A DNA stretch of 41,293 nucleotides from a virus, in the IMG/VR virus record IMGVR_UViG_3300041955_000408, positions 1-41,293 of that record; one strand, 5' to 3'. This document shows, piece after piece, positions 23,548-31,627 of the stretch (position 1 is the first letter of the stretch; every line of letters starts with the position of its first letter). The notes under the pieces were generated by a model. It made no database searches and was not told the origin of the DNA. It saw only the letters and a list, made by a program, of their open reading frames with translations. The position numbers were made by a program, and so were the translations under genes.

Positions 23548-24746
23548 ATACGCCCTACTACAAGAAAGATAACATCACCCTTTATTGCGGTGACAACCGT
23601 GAAGTGCTGCCGACGCTGGACGCCTGCCAGTGTGATTCTGTCTGCACCGATCCTCCCTACGGCCTGGATTTCATGGGGCACGATTGGGATCACGGTGTAC
23701 CCGGCGTCCAGTTTTGGGCGGCCATTCAGCGGGTTTGCAAGCCCGGCGCGTTGATGATGGCCTTCGGTGGCACGCGAACTTTCCACCGACTGATCGTGGC
23801 GATTGAAGACGCTGGCTGGGAGATTCGGGACTGTTTGATGTGGCTGCAAGGCCAAGGGTTCCCCAAGGCCCCGGACGTTGGCCTGTTGATCGACAAGGCC
23901 AAAGGGGCAAAGCGTGAGGTCGTCGGCACCAAGGTCGGTCAGCCTGGCTACTCTCTGGCCGACAACGGCCGCACTAACGAGGTCTACGGTAACTTGCATA
24001 ACCCGGCGGCCGAGTGCGCGGTCACTGCCCCGGCCACGGACCTGGCGAAGCAATGGACGGGTTGGGCCAACTCGCTCAAGCCGGCTTGGGAGCCCATTAC
24101 CCTGGCGATGAAACCGCTGGACGGGACGCTGGCCCACAACGCCGAGACTTGGGGTGTCGCCGGCATCAACATCAAGGACAGCAGGGTCGGCACGGAAAGC
24201 ACGATCCGTACCCGCAACCCGCGGTCGGAATCAGATGGTGGCTGGGTGAGCGTGAATCGCTCGCCGGTCGGAGGCTCGGAGTGTGGTCGCTGGCCGGCGA
24301 ATTTGCTGTTGGACGAAGGGGCGGCGGCGATGCTTGACCAGCAGACTGGCACCCTCAAGAGCGGCATGATGCGGGCCGGGCAGCAGCGTAATCGCAGCAA
24401 GGGCCGCGGGGGCTACCACGGTGACTTTCCCGACAACGCTACGGCCAGCGGCACCTATGGTGATTCCGGGGGTGCGAGTCGTTTCTTCTATGTCGCCAAG
24501 GCGAAGTCGAAGGAGCGCAACCCCGTTAACGGGCTCAAGAACGACCACCCCACGGTCAAGCCTGTCACCTTGATGGAATATCTGCTGACCATGCTCTCCA
24601 CACCGACCGGCGGCGTGGTTCTTGACCCCTTTGCCGGCAGCGGTTCGACGCTGCTGGCCGCCAAGCGGCTTGGCCGCCCGTGTATCGGCGTCGAATTGAC
24701 CGAGCACAACTGCGAAATCGCGGTGGCACGGCTGGAATCCCTCTAA
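23544..24746 (+). CDS. DNA methyltransferase, beta class (N6A or N4C)
   Basis: Encodes 400 residues. The order of motifs is catalytic motif IV TDPPYG (residues 35-40) first, a long middle part with the target recognition region (about 170-330, containing Gly/Ser/Thr-rich stretches), then SAM-binding motif I LDPFAGSGSTLLAA (about 360-373). IV before I defines the beta class of amino-methyltransferases. DPPY allows either N6-adenine or N4-cytosine methylation. No restriction endonuclease is adjacent, so it is a solitary methyltransferase that may protect phage DNA from host restriction. The gene's stop codon lies within the dispersed repeat element at 24741. Confidence 0.9.
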   Translation: MNTPYYKKDNITLYCGDNREVLPTLDACQCDSVCTDPPYGLDFMGHDWDHGVPGVQFWAAIQRVCKPGALMMAFGGTRTFHRLIVAIEDAGWEIRDCLMWLQGQGFPKAPDVGLLIDKAKGAKREVVGTKVGQPGYSLADNGRTNEVYGNLHNPAAECAVTAPATDLAKQWTGWANSLKPAWEPITLAMKPLDGTLAHNAETWGVAGINIKDSRVGTESTIRTRNPRSESDGGWVSVNRSPVGGSECGRWPANLLLDEGAAAMLDQQTGTLKSGMMRAGQQRNRSKGRGGYHGDFPDNATASGTYGDSGGASRFFYVAKAKSKERNPVNGLKNDHPTVKPVTLMEYLLTMLSTPTGGVVLDPFAGSGSTLLAAKRLGRPCIGVELTEHNCEIAVARLESL

Positions 24747-24784
24747 GTTTTCCGCCCGGTGTTGATGTGTCAGATGTCGGGACT
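24741..24784 (+). repeat. Dispersed element, copy 1
   Basis: Reads CTCTAAGTTTT-CCGCCCG-GTGTTGATGTGTCAGATGTC-GGGAC. It shares with two other copies (33734, 39366) the CTCTAAGT start, GCC, and GTTGATGTGTCAGATG. All three are on the plus strand and each lies a few to about 22 bases before a start codon. Candidate early promoter or 5' control element. Confidence 0.7.
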
Positions 24785-24806
24785 GCTCATTCACTGGACA
24801 AAAGGC

Positions 24807-25001
24807 ATGACTGAGAACGAAGTGCGTGTAAACGAACGTTAGCGACTAGCGGCTGCCCTACGACAGCAGGCCACGGCCGCCTTTAGTGAGGCCGGCCGCT
24901 TGTCAGAAGTTCCGATACATGCGCCCGTCGCCAAGTCGTCGATTGTGGAAGCCGTCACCTTGCGCCATGTCGCTCGCTTGATTGAAGAGGGAACCCTTTG
25001 A
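24807..25001 (+). pseudogene. Small ORF interrupted by in-frame amber codon
   Basis: From ATG 24807 (AAAAGG upstream) one frame runs MTENEVRVNER, TAG (24840-24842), then RLAAALRQQATAAFSEAGR... to HVARLIEEGTL and TGA overlapping the helicase ATG (TTTGATG). Apart from the single TAG it reads as a 64-residue protein with a coupling overlap typical of real genes here. There is no in-frame start after the TAG. It is either a point-mutated gene, a sequencing error or a read-through product. TAG is a common genuine stop in this window, so general recoding is unlikely. Confidence 0.5.
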
Positions 25002-26974
25002 TGTCCGTTGTCCAGACGAAGCTCCGCACGAAAACTTCCAAAGGCACCCCGATTCTGACCTCCGCGACCCTGGAGTACAAGGACGGGCGCATCTGGTTCC
25101 TCAAGTCGCCCTACAGCTTGAAGGATGAGATCAAGGCCATGCGCGGCTCACGCTGGCACGGGTTCGAGGAAGAGAACCCCAGGAAGATTTGGTCGATCGA
25201 GGACTGCCAGCGGAACCGTTTCCAGCTTTCCTTCCTTACAGGAGAGAAGGCTTACGCCTGGTTCGACCGGCCGCTGATTCCGCACGAGTACACACGTCCG
25301 CTCAAGGACTACCAGAAGGGCTTGTCCGATTCCGGCCTGACGTACCACTACCATATCTTCGCCGCGGAAATGGGCACCGGCAAGACGCTGGCGGCCCAAG
25401 AGGTTATCGAGCGGTCGGGCGTGGACTGGTGGTTTTGGGTCGGCCCGAAGACTAGCCTGCCGAACATCCAGCGGGAGTTCCGCAAGTGGCAGTTCCCCTT
25501 CCCGCAGTTTCGGGTCGAGTTCCTTACATACGAGGGACTGAAGACCTGGTTGGACCAGTGGAAGCCTGGCCAGCCGCTTCCCGCCGGCCTCATTTGTGAC
25601 GAATCGAGCCGCTGTAAGAACGCCAATTCCCAGCGCTCGGGAGCCTGCCAGCGTCTCGCCGACTTGATCCGCGAGCAGTACGGCCTGGAACATGGCTTCG
25701 TCATCGAAATGTCCGGCACTCCGTCGCCGAAGTCGCCGGTCGATTGGTGGAGCCAGTGCGAGATCGCTTGGCCCGGCTTCCTCCGCGAGGGGAGCATGAA
25801 GGCGATGGAAGAACGCATGGCCTTCATGGTCCTGCAACAGTTTGACTCAGGCAGCTTCAAGAAGCGAATCGGCTGGAAGGACGACGAGCAGAAGTGCGAA
25901 GTCTGCGGCCTGTTCGAGGAAGCCGGCCCGCACAAGCTGGACGGGGACACGAATCCCGACGAGTACCACGAGTTCAAGGCCAGCAAGAACGAGGTCGCCT
26001 ACCTCAACAAGCGTCTCAAGGGCCTGGTGACGATCCTGCACAAGAAGGACTGCCTGGACCTGCCGGACAAGCGCCGCCGCAAGATCATTTGCAGACCTAG
26101 CAAGAGCCTGCTGCGGACTGCCCAGGCCATCGCTGAGGCCGCTCCCAACGCCGTCACCGGCATGACGCTGCTCCGCGAGCTAAGCGACGGCTTCCAGTAC
26201 CAGGAAGTGCCGGACGGCATGACCCGCTGCCGCCATTGCGTGGACGGCGTGGTCGGCGAATGGACCGATCCCGAAGACGCGGGCATGACCTATTACGACA
26301 TCGGCATGTTGCCGCCGGAAGTGGTCGCCCGGCTGGTGCGGAACGACAAGCCGTGCCCCGTCTGCGGCGGCTCGAAGGAGATCCCCAAGCTGATCCGCGT
26401 GGCCAAGGAGATTCCCTGTCCCAAGGAGACCGCCCTGCGGATGCTCTTGGACGAGAACGAGGAGACCGGCCGCCTGGTCGTCTTCGCCGGCTTCACGGGC
26501 TCGGTGGACCGCGTGGTTCGGGTCTGCCTCAAGGAGAAGTGGAACGTCGTGCGGTGCGACCAGGGCGTCTTCCAGGTGCTTACGCACGATGGTGAAGAGG
26601 TCACGGAGGAGCCTCTGGACTATTGGGCCAACCCCGAGCATTCGCGGGTCGTGTTTGCTGCAAACCCGGAGTCAGGCGGCATGAGCCTGACGCTCGTGGA
26701 GGCCCGCACGGCGGTCTACTGGTCCAACTCCTGGAAGCCGGAGTACCGCGTTCAGAGCGAAGACCGCATTCACCGCATTGGCATGGACTTGAACCTGGGT
26801 TGTCTGATTGTTGACCTGATTCATCTTCCTAGCGACGAGCGCGTTCTGGACGTGATTCGTGACAACCGGCGGCTGGAACTGATGACGATGGGCGAGCTAA
26901 TGGACGGTGTTGAGTGGGAGACGACTTGGGAAGGCGCGGATGGAACGCTTCAGGTTGTGGAGGCCGTGTCGTGA
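25001..26974 (+). CDS. SNF2-type DNA helicase/translocase with zinc-binding inserts
   Basis: Encodes 657 residues. The SF2 motifs are present: Walker A AAEMGTGKT near residue 123, motif II CDESSRCKN near 200, motif III-like EMSGTPSPKSP, and C-terminal motifs V/VI ESGGMSLTLVEART and QSEDRIHRIGM near 590. N-terminal RPLKDYQKGL is a Q-motif-like stretch. A middle insertion carries several CxxC pairs (KCEVCGLF, RCRHCVDG, PCPVCGGS) that resemble DnaJ-type zinc ribbons. SNF2-type phage helicases translocate on DNA during replication or recombination. The ATG overlaps the amber-interrupted ORF stop; an in-frame TTG precedes it. Confidence 0.88.
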   Translation: MSVVQTKLRTKTSKGTPILTSATLEYKDGRIWFLKSPYSLKDEIKAMRGSRWHGFEEENPRKIWSIEDCQRNRFQLSFLTGEKAYAWFDRPLIPHEYTRPLKDYQKGLSDSGLTYHYHIFAAEMGTGKTLAAQEVIERSGVDWWFWVGPKTSLPNIQREFRKWQFPFPQFRVEFLTYEGLKTWLDQWKPGQPLPAGLICDESSRCKNANSQRSGACQRLADLIREQYGLEHGFVIEMSGTPSPKSPVDWWSQCEIAWPGFLREGSMKAMEERMAFMVLQQFDSGSFKKRIGWKDDEQKCEVCGLFEEAGPHKLDGDTNPDEYHEFKASKNEVAYLNKRLKGLVTILHKKDCLDLPDKRRRKIICRPSKSLLRTAQAIAEAAPNAVTGMTLLRELSDGFQYQEVPDGMTRCRHCVDGVVGEWTDPEDAGMTYYDIGMLPPEVVARLVRNDKPCPVCGGSKEIPKLIRVAKEIPCPKETALRMLLDENEETGRLVVFAGFTGSVDRVVRVCLKEKWNVVRCDQGVFQVLTHDGEEVTEEPLDYWANPEHSRVVFAANPESGGMSLTLVEARTAVYWSNSWKPEYRVQSEDRIHRIGMDLNLGCLIVDLIHLPSDERVLDVIRDNRRLELMTMGELMDGVEWETTWEGADGTLQVVEAVS

Positions 26975-27306
26975 TTCATTTGGAGTGCGTCGTGTTCATG
27001 TACGGAGGCCGCTGGTTGAAGCGACATGGCCATCTTCGAGATCAGGTTTGGTCCGCACTTGCTAAGCTGTGCCGCCGTCGTACCGGCCTTTGCATCTGTG
27101 ACGTGGTGTTGGAACCGCTGGATGCGGGCGACGATGACGGGCCGCCGGTTGCCGTCCATGTGTTTGCCACAGAGTCCTTTGGCGACGATCCCGAATTGAT
27201 CGGCGACTTCGTGTACGAGGCATTGCTGGAGGACTTGGCCCCGGAGTATGCGACTCAATTGGAACTCGGTCGCAGCGAAGAGATTGACTGCGAAGTGCTT
27301 GTCTGA
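26971..27306 (+). CDS. Hypothetical protein coupled to SNF2-type helicase
   Basis: Encodes 111 residues from GTG 26971, whose GTGA overlaps the helicase stop; GGAGG lies upstream. It begins MIHLECVVFMYGGRWLKRHGHLRDQVWSALAKLC, helical and basic, and ends acidic (DFVYEALLEDLAPEYATQLELGRSEEIDCEVLV). I do not recognise a family. Coupling to the helicase suggests a role with it. Confidence 0.65.
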   Translation: MIHLECVVFMYGGRWLKRHGHLRDQVWSALAKLCRRRTGLCICDVVLEPLDAGDDDGPPVAVHVFATESFGDDPELIGDFVYEALLEDLAPEYATQLELGRSEEIDCEVLV

Positions 27307-27349
27307 TGAACCTTCGTGTATTTTCCTTCTCACCCTTGGAGTGTCAGCG

Positions 27350-28291
27350 ATGAAGTACGTGCTGTTGGTTTTGACCGTGATCGCCCTGGCCGCAGTGCCG
27401 GCGGTCGCCAGTGTCCCCGATGATTTGCAGAAGGTGTCTGTCACCATCAAGGCCGGCGATGCCCAGGGCTCCGGCACCCTCGTCACGCGGAAGGTCGGCG
27501 ACGAGACCGTGAGCTTCGTTTGGACTGCCGCGCACGTCGTTGAGGGCCTGCGGACTACGCGGACCGTTGTGACGGCCGGGGGCAATTCGCGGACCTTGAT
27601 CGAGTACAAAGATGCCGAGATCGTCCAGGAGCGGCAGCAGAACGGCCGCCGGGTGGGCGAGGTCAAGTACGACTGCAAGATCGTCAAGGTCAGCGATGCC
27701 GATTACGGTGAAGACCTGGCGCTGCTCATGGTTCGCTGCAAGGGTGCCTACCCGCCGAGCATTTCGGCGAAGTTCGTCAAGGACCCCAACTATATCCCGC
27801 CCATTGGCATCGAATTGAGCCATTGCGGTAGTTTGCTCGGCCAATTCGGGGCCAACAGCTACACGACCGGCGTGCTGAGTCAGACGGGCCGGACCTTGGC
27901 CATGAAAGGTGCCAATACCAAGGTCTTCGACCAGGTGACGGCCGTTGCCTTCCCCGGCTCGTCCGGCGGTGGCATGTTCCTCAAGGAGAATGGCGAATAC
28001 ATCGGCATGTTGACGCAGGGCGTGATGAAGCTCCAAGGCTTCAATTTCATCGTCCCGCTGCGCCGCATCAATGCCTGGGCCAAGGAAGCCAAAGTCGAGT
28101 GGGCCATCGACACGACTGCAAAGGTGCCGACCCTCAAGGAGATCGAAGCGATCCCCGTGGAGGACAGCGGCCAGGCGTCGGGCGGCCACAGCCCCTTCGG
28201 TCCTGCGGGCGATTCTGCGGGCGACCCCTGCCTCGACCTCGGTCGGGCTCTGGACCTGGTGACGAAGTTCATGCACAGCTACGCCGGTTAG
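27350..28291 (+). CDS. Secreted trypsin-like serine protease (HtrA/DegP-like fold)
   Basis: Encodes 313 residues. A signal peptide is clear: a Lys, a hydrophobic core LLVLTVIALAAV and AVA-S cleavage near residue 20. The chymotrypsin-fold triad is visible: His62 in WTAAHVV, Asp122 in YGEDLALL, Ser205 in PGSSGGG. Spacing is right for a trypsin/HtrA-like domain; there is no PDZ domain at the C-terminus, which is a Ser/Gly-rich tail. It would act outside the cytoplasm. Phage-encoded secreted proteases of this type are uncommon, so it may be a host-modifying cargo gene. Located in the middle of replication genes, with a terminator following. Confidence 0.85.
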   Translation: MKYVLLVLTVIALAAVPAVASVPDDLQKVSVTIKAGDAQGSGTLVTRKVGDETVSFVWTAAHVVEGLRTTRTVVTAGGNSRTLIEYKDAEIVQERQQNGRRVGEVKYDCKIVKVSDADYGEDLALLMVRCKGAYPPSISAKFVKDPNYIPPIGIELSHCGSLLGQFGANSYTTGVLSQTGRTLAMKGANTKVFDQVTAVAFPGSSGGGMFLKENGEYIGMLTQGVMKLQGFNFIVPLRRINAWAKEAKVEWAIDTTAKVPTLKEIEAIPVEDSGQASGGHSPFGPAGDSAGDPCLDLGRALDLVTKFMHSYAG

Positions 28292-28331
28292 GTTGTCGGC
28301 GACCTGCTGTTGGAATCGTCAGGAAATGCAA

Positions 28332-28372
28332 GCCGAGTGGCGTCGGGGTAGCGCCACTCGGCCCTTTCACCC
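28332..28372 (+). terminator. Rho-independent terminator after protease gene
   Basis: GCCGAGTGGCG (28332-28342) pairs perfectly with CGCCACTCGGC (28352-28362), loop TCGGGGTAG, followed by CCTTTCACCCTT. It lies 40 bases after the protease stop. Confidence 0.75.
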
Positions 28373-28390
28373 TTGCCTGTTGGAGCGGCC

Positions 28391-29722
28391 ATGCGTTCGT
28401 CCAAGAAGCGTTTGTCCAAACGAACCGTCGAGAAGATCAAGGTGGACATTGCGGCGGGCACAACTCAGCCTGTCATTGCCAAGAAACGCAAAGTCAGTCG
28501 TTCGGTCGTAAGCGATATTGCCACCGGCCGCGTGCATAAGGACGTGCCTTGGCCCAACGGCGACGCGCCCACCCCAAAGCAAGCGGGCGGCCAGCATAAG
28601 CCCATCCCGGACTACGATCCGACCAACACACGGGTCATGGAACTGGAGGCGGAGGTCGTGCATCTGACCGAGGAGCGCAACCGCGAGCGGGCCAAGGTCA
28701 AAGCGGGTGCGAAGATCGCCGGCCTGTTCAAGGCGGTCGTCGCGGAAATGGAACAACGGGTTGAGCCGCTGATCGCCCTGCCGCCGGCGCTGGATTTCCG
28801 CCGCAAGACGCAGATTAGTGAGCATTGCGTGATGCACATCAGCGACGGCCACCATGACCAGGTGGTCCGGCCCGAGGAAGTCGGCGGCCTGGAGGAGTAC
28901 AACTTCCCCATTTCCTGCGCCCGTGCGGAGCGCTACGTCGATAGCGTGATCGAATGGACCCAGGATACGCTGTCACCGAAGTTCAGCTTCCCCGTGCTCT
29001 GGGTGCTGGCCTACGGGGACTATACCAGCGGCGAGATTCACCGGGCGTGTGAGCGGTCTTACTACCGCAACCAGTTTAAGAACTGCCTGGCCATTGGCCA
29101 GCTTCACGCCTTGATGTACCGCGATTTGGCGGCCCATTTCGAGCAGGTCCACGTCTTGTATCTGGCCGGCAACCACGGCCGGCGGACGCCGAAGAAGGAC
29201 TACCTGGGCGCGAACGACAACTGGGATTACCTTGTCGCCGAGATCGCCCGGCTGCACTGCCGCACGATGGAGAATGTCAGCTTCCAGATTCCCGATGCCT
29301 GGTCCACGAACGTCAACATTAACGGCGTGGGCTTCAACGTCTCCCACGGTGACGACGTTCGCAGCCAGTTGTCGATTCCCTGGTATGGCATGGTGCGCCG
29401 GCAAAAGGGCTTGATCGCCCTGGGGGCCGCCGCCGGCGCACAGCGCTGCCGGTACTTTGTCGTCGGCCATCACCATGCCGCCAGCACGCTGTCCGACGTG
29501 GACGGCGAACTGCTGGTTAACGGCTCGTGGGTGGGCACCGATGCTTTCGCCTACAACTCCTTGTCTGGCTACCGGGAGCCCGCTCAGTGGATTCACGGAG
29601 TCAATCCGAAACATGGAATCACCTGGCGGATGAACGTGAAGCTGCGGCACGAGAATGAAAAACACGGTCCGCGGCGCTACCTGATCGACGGTGGCCGCGA
29701 TGTCGGGCCGCTCCGTAGTTGA
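28391..29722 (+). CDS. Metallophosphoesterase with N-terminal HTH-like region
   Basis: Encodes 443 residues. An N-terminal ~60 residues (KRTVEKIKVDIAAGTTQPVIAKKRKVSRSVVSDIATGR) form an HTH-like domain, followed by a coiled helix (LEAEVVHLTEERNRERAKVK). Metallophosphoesterase motifs then appear: MHISDGHHD (about 148), YGDYTSGE (about 208), GNHGRR (about 258), SHGDD (about 318) and VGHHHAA (about 358), the metal-binding residues for two metals. Related phage proteins cleave nucleic acid or nucleotides. The HTH suggests it acts on DNA; the substrate is not known. Confidence 0.8.
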   Translation: MRSSKKRLSKRTVEKIKVDIAAGTTQPVIAKKRKVSRSVVSDIATGRVHKDVPWPNGDAPTPKQAGGQHKPIPDYDPTNTRVMELEAEVVHLTEERNRERAKVKAGAKIAGLFKAVVAEMEQRVEPLIALPPALDFRRKTQISEHCVMHISDGHHDQVVRPEEVGGLEEYNFPISCARAERYVDSVIEWTQDTLSPKFSFPVLWVLAYGDYTSGEIHRACERSYYRNQFKNCLAIGQLHALMYRDLAAHFEQVHVLYLAGNHGRRTPKKDYLGANDNWDYLVAEIARLHCRTMENVSFQIPDAWSTNVNINGVGFNVSHGDDVRSQLSIPWYGMVRRQKGLIALGAAAGAQRCRYFVVGHHHAASTLSDVDGELLVNGSWVGTDAFAYNSLSGYREPAQWIHGVNPKHGITWRMNVKLRHENEKHGPRRYLIDGGRDVGPLRS

Positions 29723-29750
29723 CTCGTAGCTGATCTGGGAATCCAACACC

Positions 29751-29936
29751 ATGCCTGTTCACCACACAACCAAGCGCGGAAAACCCGCGTTTCAGTGGGG
29801 CAATCACGGGGCGAAGTATACCTACGTCCCGGGAAACAAGTCGAGTATGGAAACGGCCAAGAAGCGGGCGATCGCCCAAGGGTTGGCGGTCGCCCGGCGG
29901 ACTGGCACCAAACCGGAACTTCAGGCGGCCGGCTGA
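29751..29936 (+). CDS. Small basic hypothetical protein
   Basis: Encodes 61 residues (MPVHHTTKRGKPAFQWGNHGAKYTYVPGNKSSMETAKKR...). The GYQWG-like and AxxQGxAV-type pattern is seen in short basic phage proteins. ATG 29751 is preceded by only a weak ribosome site. Lysine-rich with no recognised motif; function unknown. Confidence 0.6.
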   Translation: MPVHHTTKRGKPAFQWGNHGAKYTYVPGNKSSMETAKKRAIAQGLAVARRTGTKPELQAAG

Positions 29937-29962
29937 GTGCCGACCGTTGTGGGAGGTGTGCA

Positions 29963-30193
29963 ATGGCGAAGCAAATTGACCGGCATACCATCGAGCACTG
30001 GCGCGATGGCGAGTGTGTTGGCAGGATCGAAGTGACGGAACAAATGGTTAAGTGGTCCCCGGATGCCTGCCGTGTGGTGCTGCCGCCGAGCGGCGTTACC
30101 TTGACCACGGGCGACGAGTTGCACTTCGACATCGACGGATTGATCGAGCGGCTTACGGACGTGCGGGCACATTTGAAGGCAAATGGACGCTGA
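29963..30193 (+). CDS. Small hypothetical protein
   Basis: Encodes 76 residues from ATG 29963, with GGGAGG upstream. The sequence IDRHTIEHWRDGECVGRIEVTEQMVKWSPDACRVVLPPSG...GDELHFDIDGLIERLTDVRAHL suggests a small beta fold with a C-terminal helix. It starts a run of six short genes (29963-31233) with stop-start overlaps. No family recognised. Confidence 0.65.
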   Translation: MAKQIDRHTIEHWRDGECVGRIEVTEQMVKWSPDACRVVLPPSGVTLTTGDELHFDIDGLIERLTDVRAHLKANGR

Positions 30194-30196
30194 GCA

Positions 30197-30415
30197 ATGC
30201 GAGCAGTTTTCTTCGGCGGACCCCTTGATGCCCAGGAGCGGGTAGCTGACCGCGCAGGAGGCTTTCGTCTCGTGCGGATGCAGACCGGCGAGATCATCAA
30301 GTACGACCTGCTCTGGCAATATGGGGACACGCTGATCTATGCCCACGGCCTGACAATGTGCCAGGTTATGGATTTGCTTGTGAACTACTACTGTGTCGGA
30401 GACGACGATGCGTGA
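30197..30415 (+). CDS. Small hypothetical protein
   Basis: Encodes 72 residues starting 3 bases after the previous stop. It contains MRAVFFGGPLDAQERVAD, a central hydrophobic segment (YDLLWQYGDTLIYAHGL) and an acidic end. It overlaps the next gene by 8 bases. Unknown function. Confidence 0.6.
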   Translation: MRAVFFGGPLDAQERVADRAGGFRLVRMQTGEIIKYDLLWQYGDTLIYAHGLTMCQVMDLLVNYYCVGDDDA

Positions 30416-30746
30416 ACAGACCGAGTATTACGACTTCCTGCGTCTGATTGCCCGTCAAGACTCGTGGAGCGAGCACGTCAACTTCCTGTTGCTGCACAAG
30501 GTCAGCGACAAGCCGCGGGCAATTTGCGAGCCGTTGCAGTTCCACGAGGTTCCTGACGGCACGCCGATTGAGCCGACCTTCCGGCTCTACGGCCCCGAGG
30601 CCCAGGAACTCATGGATGCACTTTGGAACTGCGGGTTGCGGCCGACACAGGGCAAGCAGAGCGAGGGCCAGTTAGAGGCTGTTGAGCGGCACCTGGCTGA
30701 TATGCGGACTATCGCCTTCGGCAAGTTGGAGATCGCACGGCCATGA
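30408..30746 (+). CDS. Small hypothetical protein
   Basis: Encodes 112 residues. ATG 30408 has GGAGA upstream. The protein has EQTEYYDFLRLIARQDSWSEHV, a beta-rich centre (LLLHKVSDKPRAICEPLQFHEVPDG) and a helical C-terminus (EAVERHLADMRTIAFGKL). Not recognised. It overlaps the next gene at ATGA. Confidence 0.65.
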   Translation: MREQTEYYDFLRLIARQDSWSEHVNFLLLHKVSDKPRAICEPLQFHEVPDGTPIEPTFRLYGPEAQELMDALWNCGLRPTQGKQSEGQLEAVERHLADMRTIAFGKLEIARP

Positions 30747-30979
30747 GACCTGTCGCATTCTCCGGCTACAACGTCGTGTTCGCTGAGGATCATCCGCAAT
30801 ATACGCCTCTGCCTGCCTTCCGTGGACCTGACGGTGAAGTGATTTCTGCCTGGCGGTTGACATGGTGGGAACGGTTGAAGTTGCTGGTTACTGGCCGCTT
30901 GTGGCTCCGGCAACTTACATTCCGCACGCCGTTGCAACCGCAGTTGCCGACTGTCGAGTATCCCTTTGTGAAGACCTGA
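30743..30979 (+). CDS. Small hypothetical phage protein
   Basis: Encodes 78 residues (MRPVAFSGYNVVFAEDHPQYTPLPAF...). The EDxPQYxPLPAxR and LTWWERLKLLxTGRLWLRQLTF...PQLPTV pattern recurs in many phages as a short conserved protein without known function. It starts at ATGA overlap with the gene before. The WERLKLLVTGRLWLRQL stretch is amphipathic and may contact membrane or RNA. Confidence 0.75.
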   Translation: MRPVAFSGYNVVFAEDHPQYTPLPAFRGPDGEVISAWRLTWWERLKLLVTGRLWLRQLTFRTPLQPQLPTVEYPFVKT

Positions 30980-30981
30980 CC

Positions 30982-31233
30982 ATGAGAATCCTTAACTGTC
31001 TCAAGCAGCTTTTCCCGCTCACCTATCGGACCCGCTACTGGGATTCCGAGCATCGGCACCATCTTCGTGTATGGCGGCAGTGGTTCGGCCGGTGTTTCCA
31101 GGTGGATGACGTGGTGATCGGGTGTGACGCCGAAATGGAGCGGCGGTCCCTCGAAGCCTATGACCGCGGTGAATACAAGACGATCGCCGAGATCAAGGAA
31201 GAATTGCGAGCCAAGAGTACGATGCCGGGGTAG
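30982..31233 (+). CDS. Small hypothetical protein
   Basis: Encodes 83 residues. Its start is 2 bases after the previous stop. It is basic and aromatic at the N-terminus (MRILNCLKQLFPLTYRTRYWDSEHRHHLRVWRQW) with an acidic helical end (AEIKEELRAKS). No known family. It is last of the short-gene run before the tRNA. Confidence 0.65.
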   Translation: MRILNCLKQLFPLTYRTRYWDSEHRHHLRVWRQWFGRCFQVDDVVIGCDAEMERRSLEAYDRGEYKTIAEIKEELRAKSTMPG

Positions 31234-31366
31234 CGCCCTGGATTGGACGAGACGGTAACGGTCGGTGGGCCAATAGCTGATCCGCCATGTGCGGAAACAG
31301 TACCCGCGCCGCGACTTGCATAGGTTGCGGTTCGAGACGTTGCCGGGATGCTTGCGTCCTGGCTCT

Positions 31367-31439
31367 TGCGCGATAGCTCAATTGGTAGAGCAGGTGACTG
31401 TTAATTACCCGGTTCCAGGTTCGAGTCCTGGTCGCGCAG
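31367..31439 (+). tRNA. tRNA-Asn(GUU)
   Basis: A full cloverleaf folds: acceptor TGCGCGA with TCGCGCA (7 pairs), D-arm GCTC/GAGC with loop AATTGGTA, anticodon stem GGTGA/TTACC (one G-T) with loop CTGTTAA, variable CGGTT, and T-arm CCAGG-TTCGAGT-CCTGG. The anticodon GTT (31400-31402) reads Asn codons. The 3' end is G73 then CCT, so the CCA end is not encoded and would be added by the host. The structure is canonical and probably functional; many large phages carry tRNAs to support codon use. Confidence 0.95.
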
Positions 31440-31459
31440 CCTTAACCCCCGAGAAGCCT

Positions 31460-31627
31460 ATGACCATTATCGCAACTATACAACTCGACGAAATGCCCAA
31501 CGACGCTGACTTGGCCGAGATTGAGCGGGTGATTCGGACCCAGTTGTGCGAATGGCTCGACTTTGATCGGTGTCCCGAGAACCTGCATGTAACCTTGGAG
31601 AGGAGACGCCCGTGCCCACTTTCGTAG
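31460..31627 (+). CDS. Small hypothetical protein overlapping the phosphoesterase gene
   Basis: Encodes 55 residues (MTIIATIQLDEMPNDADLAEIERV...HVTLERRRPCPLS), starting 20 bases after the tRNA. It overlaps the phosphoesterase gene start by 16 bases in another frame. Alpha-beta-like; IERVIRTQLCEWL is an amphipathic helix. No family recognised. Confidence 0.6.
   Translation: MTIIATIQLDEMPNDADLAEIERVIRTQLCEWLDFDRCPENLHVTLERRRPCPLS

Noticed and set aside
24840-24842. Genome-wide reassignment of TAG
   Set aside because: Many genes in both halves end with TAG at positions supported by overlaps, terminators or length, so TAG is a normal stop here.
31234-31366. Possible second tRNA before tRNA-Asn
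   Set aside because: A GGTTCGAG-like stretch is present but the T-arm, acceptor and anticodon stems do not pair.
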